64,000 nucleotides of DNA. Source: Pseudosulfitobacter pseudonitzschiae. GTDB lineage: Bacteria; Pseudomonadota; Alphaproteobacteria; Rhodobacterales; Rhodobacteraceae. This document shows, one piece after another, positions 60,682-64,000 of this stretch (the first letter of the stretch is position 1; each line of letters begins with the position of its first letter). Below the pieces are notes generated by a model, which was not told the origin of the DNA, did no database searches, and saw only the letters and a program-made list of their open reading frames with translations. The position numbers were made by a program, and so were the translations under genes. The stretch is taken from assembly GCF_002222635.1 (NCBI RefSeq), contig NZ_CP022415.1, positions 992,001 to 1,056,000 on the forward strand. Direction: 5' to 3'.

Positions 60682-63600
60682 GCACTCGTCTTGCCACAGG
60701 CGGCCGCCTGCTGAACAAATCCCGCGCCGTGCCATTCACCTTCAATGGCAAACACATGAAGGGTTTCGAGGGCGACACGCTGGCCTCGGCCCTGTTGGCC
60801 AACGACCAGATGCTGGTGGGCCGCAGTTTCAAATACCACCGTCCACGCGGCATTGTCGCCAGCGGTGCAGAGGAACCCAACGGGCTGGTGAACCTCGGGC
60901 AGGGGGGCCGGTTCGAGCCGAACCAGCGCGTCACCACAACCGAGCTGTTCGACGGGCTGAGCGCCAAAAGCCAGAACCACTGGCCCAGTCTGGAATTTGA
61001 TGTGGGCGCGCTGAACACGCAAATGTCGCGATTCATGCCTGCGGGGTTCTACTACAAGACGTTCATGTACCCGCGTCCGCTGTGGAAACACGTCTACGAG
61101 CCGTTTATTCGCAAGGCCGCAGGTCTGGGCGCCGCACCCAAAGACCGCGACGCGGACACCTACGAACATTTCTACGCCTTTTGCGATGTTCTGGTGATCG
61201 GCGGCGGTGTGGCCGGTTTGCAGGCAGCCAAGGCTGCTGCCGACACCGGCGCACGCGTCATGCTGATTGAACAGACCGCCCACTGGGGCGGGCGCGCGCC
61301 CGTGGACGGCGGCGAGATCGCTGGCAAGCCTGTGGATAACTACGTGGATGAAACCGTGGCGGCCTTGCGTGCGATGGACAATGTCACGTTGCGACGCCGG
61401 ATGATGGGGGCGGGTGTTTACGACCACGGCTATGTTCTGGGCTACGAGCGTCTGACCGATCACGCGCCCGATACCGCAGGCCCGCGCCACCGGCTGTGGC
61501 GCATCCGTGCGGGGCAGATCGTGACCGCCACAGGGGCCATCGAACGCCCGCTCAGCTTTTCCGGAAACGACATTCCGGGGGTCATGTTGGCATCGGCTGT
61601 GCGCGACTATGTCACCAATTTCGGCGTGTCGCCGGGCGACCGCACGGTTGTTGTGACAAACAACGACAACGCTTACCTTACGGCAATCACCTTGAAACAC
61701 GCAGGATTAGACGTGTCGGCCATCCTTGATGCGCGGGTTCTGCCGACTGACAGCGCGCTGATGGAACAGGCCAAGGCTTTGGGCATTAGGGTGTTGATGG
61801 GCTACGGTGTCGCGACCGTCTTGGGGGGCAAGCGCGTGACCGGCGTTGCGGTCTGTTCGCAGGCTGGCGAAGGGTCGGTTCTGGAAGAGATTCCATGCGA
61901 TGTTGTGGCCATGTCGGGCGGCTGGTCGCCGGTGGTTCACCTGTGGTCGCACTGTGGTGGTAAACTGGTCTGGGACGCGGCCCAAGCGGCGTTCAAGCCG
62001 GATGTGGACAAAGCACCGACAGGCGCTGACGGTCTGCCCTTTGTGACCGCCGCAGGCAGTGCCAGCGGAATGTTGCTGCTGGGCGATGTGCTGGCCGATG
62101 CCGACGCCGCAGGCAAAGCCGCGGCAGCCGCCGCCGGCCACAAAACGGACCAAAATGCAGCCACTTCCCCCAAGTCCAACGATACCCCCGAGGCTCCGAT
62201 GGCCCCTGTCTGGCTTATGCCGCACGGGGCGGGGATCAAGCTGCGCAGCAAGGCGTGGCTGGACTATCAGAACGACGTCAAGGTCAGCGACGTGCAACTG
62301 GCCGCCCAAGAGGGATTCCAGTCGGTTGAACATGCCAAACGCTATACCACGCTGGGCATGGCGACGGATCAGGGCAAGCTGAGCAATATCAACGGTTTGG
62401 CGATCCTGTCGGACAGTCTGAATCAACCGATCCCGCAGACCGGAACCACCACCTTCCGCCCGCCCTATACGCCGATCTCGATGGGTGCCATCGGCGGCGA
62501 GGCGCGCGGCGATGTGTTCCAGCCCCTGCGCCGTACACCGATGCACGACTGGCACGATGAAAACGGTGCCGAATGGGAACCCGTCGGCCAGTGGCGTCGC
62601 CCTTATGCCTATGTGCGCAGCGGCGAAACCACCCATGATGCGGTAATGCGCGAGACCAAGAACACCCGCGAAGCGCTTGGCCTGCTGGACGCAAGCACGC
62701 TGGGCAAGATCATCGTGCGCGGGCCGGATGCGGGCAAGTTTCTGGACATGATGTACACCAACATGATGTCGACGCTGAAACAGGGCAAATGCCGCTATGG
62801 CCTGATGTGCGATGAAAACGGGTTTCTCATTGACGACGGCGTTGTGGCGCGCATCGACGACGACACATGGCTGTGCCATACCACCACCGGCGGGGCCGAG
62901 CGTATCCATGCCCATATGGAGGAATGGCTGCAAACCGAATGGTGGACGTGGCAGGTTTACGTTGCCAACGTGACCGAACAATACGCCCAGATCGCCGTGG
63001 TGGGCCCTAAGGCACGTGTCGCGCTTGAACATCTGGGTGGTATGGACGTCAGCGCCGATGCCCTGGGCTTTATGGATTGGGCAGATGGCACGCTGGGCGG
63101 GTTTGACGTGCGGGTTTACCGTATCTCGTTCTCGGGCGAGCTGAGCTATGAAATCGCGGTAAAGGCTTCGCAGGGGCAAGCGCTGTGGGATGCGCTGATG
63201 GCCGTTGGCGCGGGTTTGGGCGTGATGCCCTATGGCACCGAATGTCTGCACATCCTGCGCGCGGAAAAAGGGTTCATCATGATCGGTGACGAAACCGACG
63301 GCACCGTGATCCCGCAGGATCTGGGTCTGCACTGGGCGATTTCGAAGAAGAAAGAAGACTTTATCGGCAAGCGGGGCCAACAGCGCAGCCATATGGTCGA
63401 TCCGGCCCGCTGGCAGTTGGTGGGGCTGGAAACCGTTGATGGATCGACCCTGCCGGACGGGGCCTATGCTGTCGGCGAGGGCACCAATGCCAACGGCCAG
63501 CGCGAGACGCAGGGCCGTGTGACCTCGACCTATCACTCGCCCAATCTGGAGCGGGGGATTGCAATGGGTCTGGTGCTGAACGGTCCCGACCGCATGGGCG

Positions 63601-63698
63601 AGGTTCTGGGTTTTCCCGGCACCGATGGCACTGAGTATAAAGCCAAGATCGTCAGCCCCGTGTTTTATGATCCCGAAGGGGAGAAGCCGAATGTCTAA
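60678..63698 (+). CDS. soxA: Sarcosine oxidase alpha subunit
   Basis: 1006 residues. N-terminal ferredoxin-like region (FTFNGKHMKGFEGDTLASAL), NAD-binding domain with VLVIGGGVAGLQAAKAAADT near residue 175, a long Ala-rich helical segment around 480, then a C-terminal GcvT/aminomethyltransferase-like domain (VGQWRRPYAYVRSGE, HILRAEKGFIMIGDETDGTV). Works with SoxBDG to demethylate sarcosine using tetrahydrofolate. Stop overlaps the soxG start by 8 bp. Confidence 0.94.
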   Translation: MSTRLATGGRLLNKSRAVPFTFNGKHMKGFEGDTLASALLANDQMLVGRSFKYHRPRGIVASGAEEPNGLVNLGQGGRFEPNQRVTTTELFDGLSAKSQNHWPSLEFDVGALNTQMSRFMPAGFYYKTFMYPRPLWKHVYEPFIRKAAGLGAAPKDRDADTYEHFYAFCDVLVIGGGVAGLQAAKAAADTGARVMLIEQTAHWGGRAPVDGGEIAGKPVDNYVDETVAALRAMDNVTLRRRMMGAGVYDHGYVLGYERLTDHAPDTAGPRHRLWRIRAGQIVTATGAIERPLSFSGNDIPGVMLASAVRDYVTNFGVSPGDRTVVVTNNDNAYLTAITLKHAGLDVSAILDARVLPTDSALMEQAKALGIRVLMGYGVATVLGGKRVTGVAVCSQAGEGSVLEEIPCDVVAMSGGWSPVVHLWSHCGGKLVWDAAQAAFKPDVDKAPTGADGLPFVTAAGSASGMLLLGDVLADADAAGKAAAAAAGHKTDQNAATSPKSNDTPEAPMAPVWLMPHGAGIKLRSKAWLDYQNDVKVSDVQLAAQEGFQSVEHAKRYTTLGMATDQGKLSNINGLAILSDSLNQPIPQTGTTTFRPPYTPISMGAIGGEARGDVFQPLRRTPMHDWHDENGAEWEPVGQWRRPYAYVRSGETTHDAVMRETKNTREALGLLDASTLGKIIVRGPDAGKFLDMMYTNMMSTLKQGKCRYGLMCDENGFLIDDGVVARIDDDTWLCHTTTGGAERIHAHMEEWLQTEWWTWQVYVANVTEQYAQIAVVGPKARVALEHLGGMDVSADALGFMDWADGTLGGFDVRVYRISFSGELSYEIAVKASQGQALWDALMAVGAGLGVMPYGTECLHILRAEKGFIMIGDETDGTVIPQDLGLHWAISKKKEDFIGKRGQQRSHMVDPARWQLVGLETVDGSTLPDGAYAVGEGTNANGQRETQGRVTSTYHSPNLERGIAMGLVLNGPDRMGEVLGFPGTDGTEYKAKIVSPVFYDPEGEKPNV

Positions 63699-64000
63699 TA
63701 CTCTCAGCGCCTTGAACGGTGCAACTTATGCAGATGGAATCGCCCAAGTGCGCGAGATCGGCCTGCAAGGCATGCTCACCCTGCGCGGGGATCTGGCCAG
63801 TGCCGCGATCAAATCCGCAGCCACCGGTGCTGCGGGCATGGACATGCCTGCGCCCAATCACGCCAACTGCAAGGAGAATAACGGCATCTGCTGGATGAGC
63901 CCCGACGAGCTGTTGGTGCTGTGCCCGCGCGACACGGTCGCCGATACCCTCGCGCAGATGAACACCCGTCTGGCGAAAGCGTTTGCGCTGTGCGTCGATG
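63691..64000 (+). CDS. soxG: Sarcosine oxidase gamma subunit (5' part, cut by window edge)
   Basis: Reads MSNTLSALNGATYADGIAQV then REIGLQGMLTLRGD and later ICWMSPDELLVLCPRD, matching the start of SoxG, whose fold is GcvT-like. About 103 codons are inside the window, roughly half the usual length. It completes the soxBDAG set. Its ATG lies 8 bp inside soxA. Confidence 0.9.
   Translation, partial: MSNTLSALNGATYADGIAQVREIGLQGMLTLRGDLASAAIKSAATGAAGMDMPAPNHANCKENNGICWMSPDELLVLCPRDTVADTLAQMNTRLAKAFALCVD

Noticed and set aside
61707-63536. 609-codon open frame on the minus strand
   Set aside because: Fully antisense to soxA, whose domains are intact. No ribosome-binding site or recognisable domain.
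1-64000. CRISPR array, insertion sequence, prophage or rRNA operon
   Set aside because: No regularly spaced direct repeats, transposase, integrase, phage structural gene or rRNA-like stretch was seen on reading both strands.

Overview
The window looks like chromosomal DNA of a marine Rhodobacteraceae (Roseobacter-group alphaproteobacterium). The grounds are: a GC-rich sequence with strong third-position GC; GapR (DUF2312), DUF992 and DUF1289 proteins; an Entner-Doudoroff edd-eda pair; ccmI; a sarcosine oxidase soxBDAG cluster; TRAP and Liv-type ABC transporters; and the nasTS-nrt-nir-nas arrangement. I see no transposase, phage gene, integrase, CRISPR array or rRNA. The one tRNA is tRNA-Thr(UGU). 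Taxonomy is inference from gene content, not a database result.

Layout. 1-2.2 kb: the start of accB (runs off the left edge), a divergent acyl-CoA synthetase and an RTX-like remnant. 2.2-7.5 kb: a complete Liv-type (HAAT) ABC importer on the minus strand, divergent from an XRE/short-chain-acyl type regulator (7.8-9.1 kb). 9.2-12.5 kb: receiver-only response regulator, small membrane protein and a sodium-symporter/histidine-kinase fusion, then a FliM/FliN-like protein. 13.8-15.2 kb: two YeeE-type membrane proteins and a DUF442 phosphatase/sulfurtransferase. 15.6-24.1 kb: a ten-gene overlapping operon behind a cobalamin riboswitch: btuB, btuF, btuC, btuD, cbiZ, a signal-less BtuF-like protein, exbB, two exbD and tonB. 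24.2 kb: gapR. 24.6-38.5 kb: a nitrate assimilation block transcribed leftward: nasT-nasS, a leader with ANTAR-type hairpins and a terminator, nrtA-nrtB-nrtCD fusion, nirB-nirD, nasA, a phosphoribosyltransferase-like protein and cysG.

38.8-48 kb: tRNA-Thr, an unknown protein, eda/edd with a LacI-type operator, an orphan ferric-iron binding protein, a flavin reductase, a DUF992 protein, and an acs-adk pair. 48.4-51.6 kb: a three-gene TRAP transporter with an internal terminator. 51.8-58.3 kb: dusA-like gene (catalytic Cys position is Val), Bcr/CflA exporter, TSUP transporter, GAF histidine kinase, DUF1289, ruvX and ccmI. 58.5-64 kb: soxB, a small membrane protein, soxD, soxA and the start of soxG (cut by the right edge).

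The most coherent system is the corrinoid operon. It encodes an outer-membrane receptor, periplasmic binding protein, inner-membrane importer, an amidohydrolase that salvages foreign corrinoids, and its own TonB-ExbB-ExbD-ExbD motor. One of the two ExbD proteins carries Asn where the essential transmembrane Asp is expected. The nitrate block is a second complete circuit: import, reduction to ammonium, siroheme supply, and NasS/NasT sensing that probably acts on the hairpins seen just upstream of nrtA.
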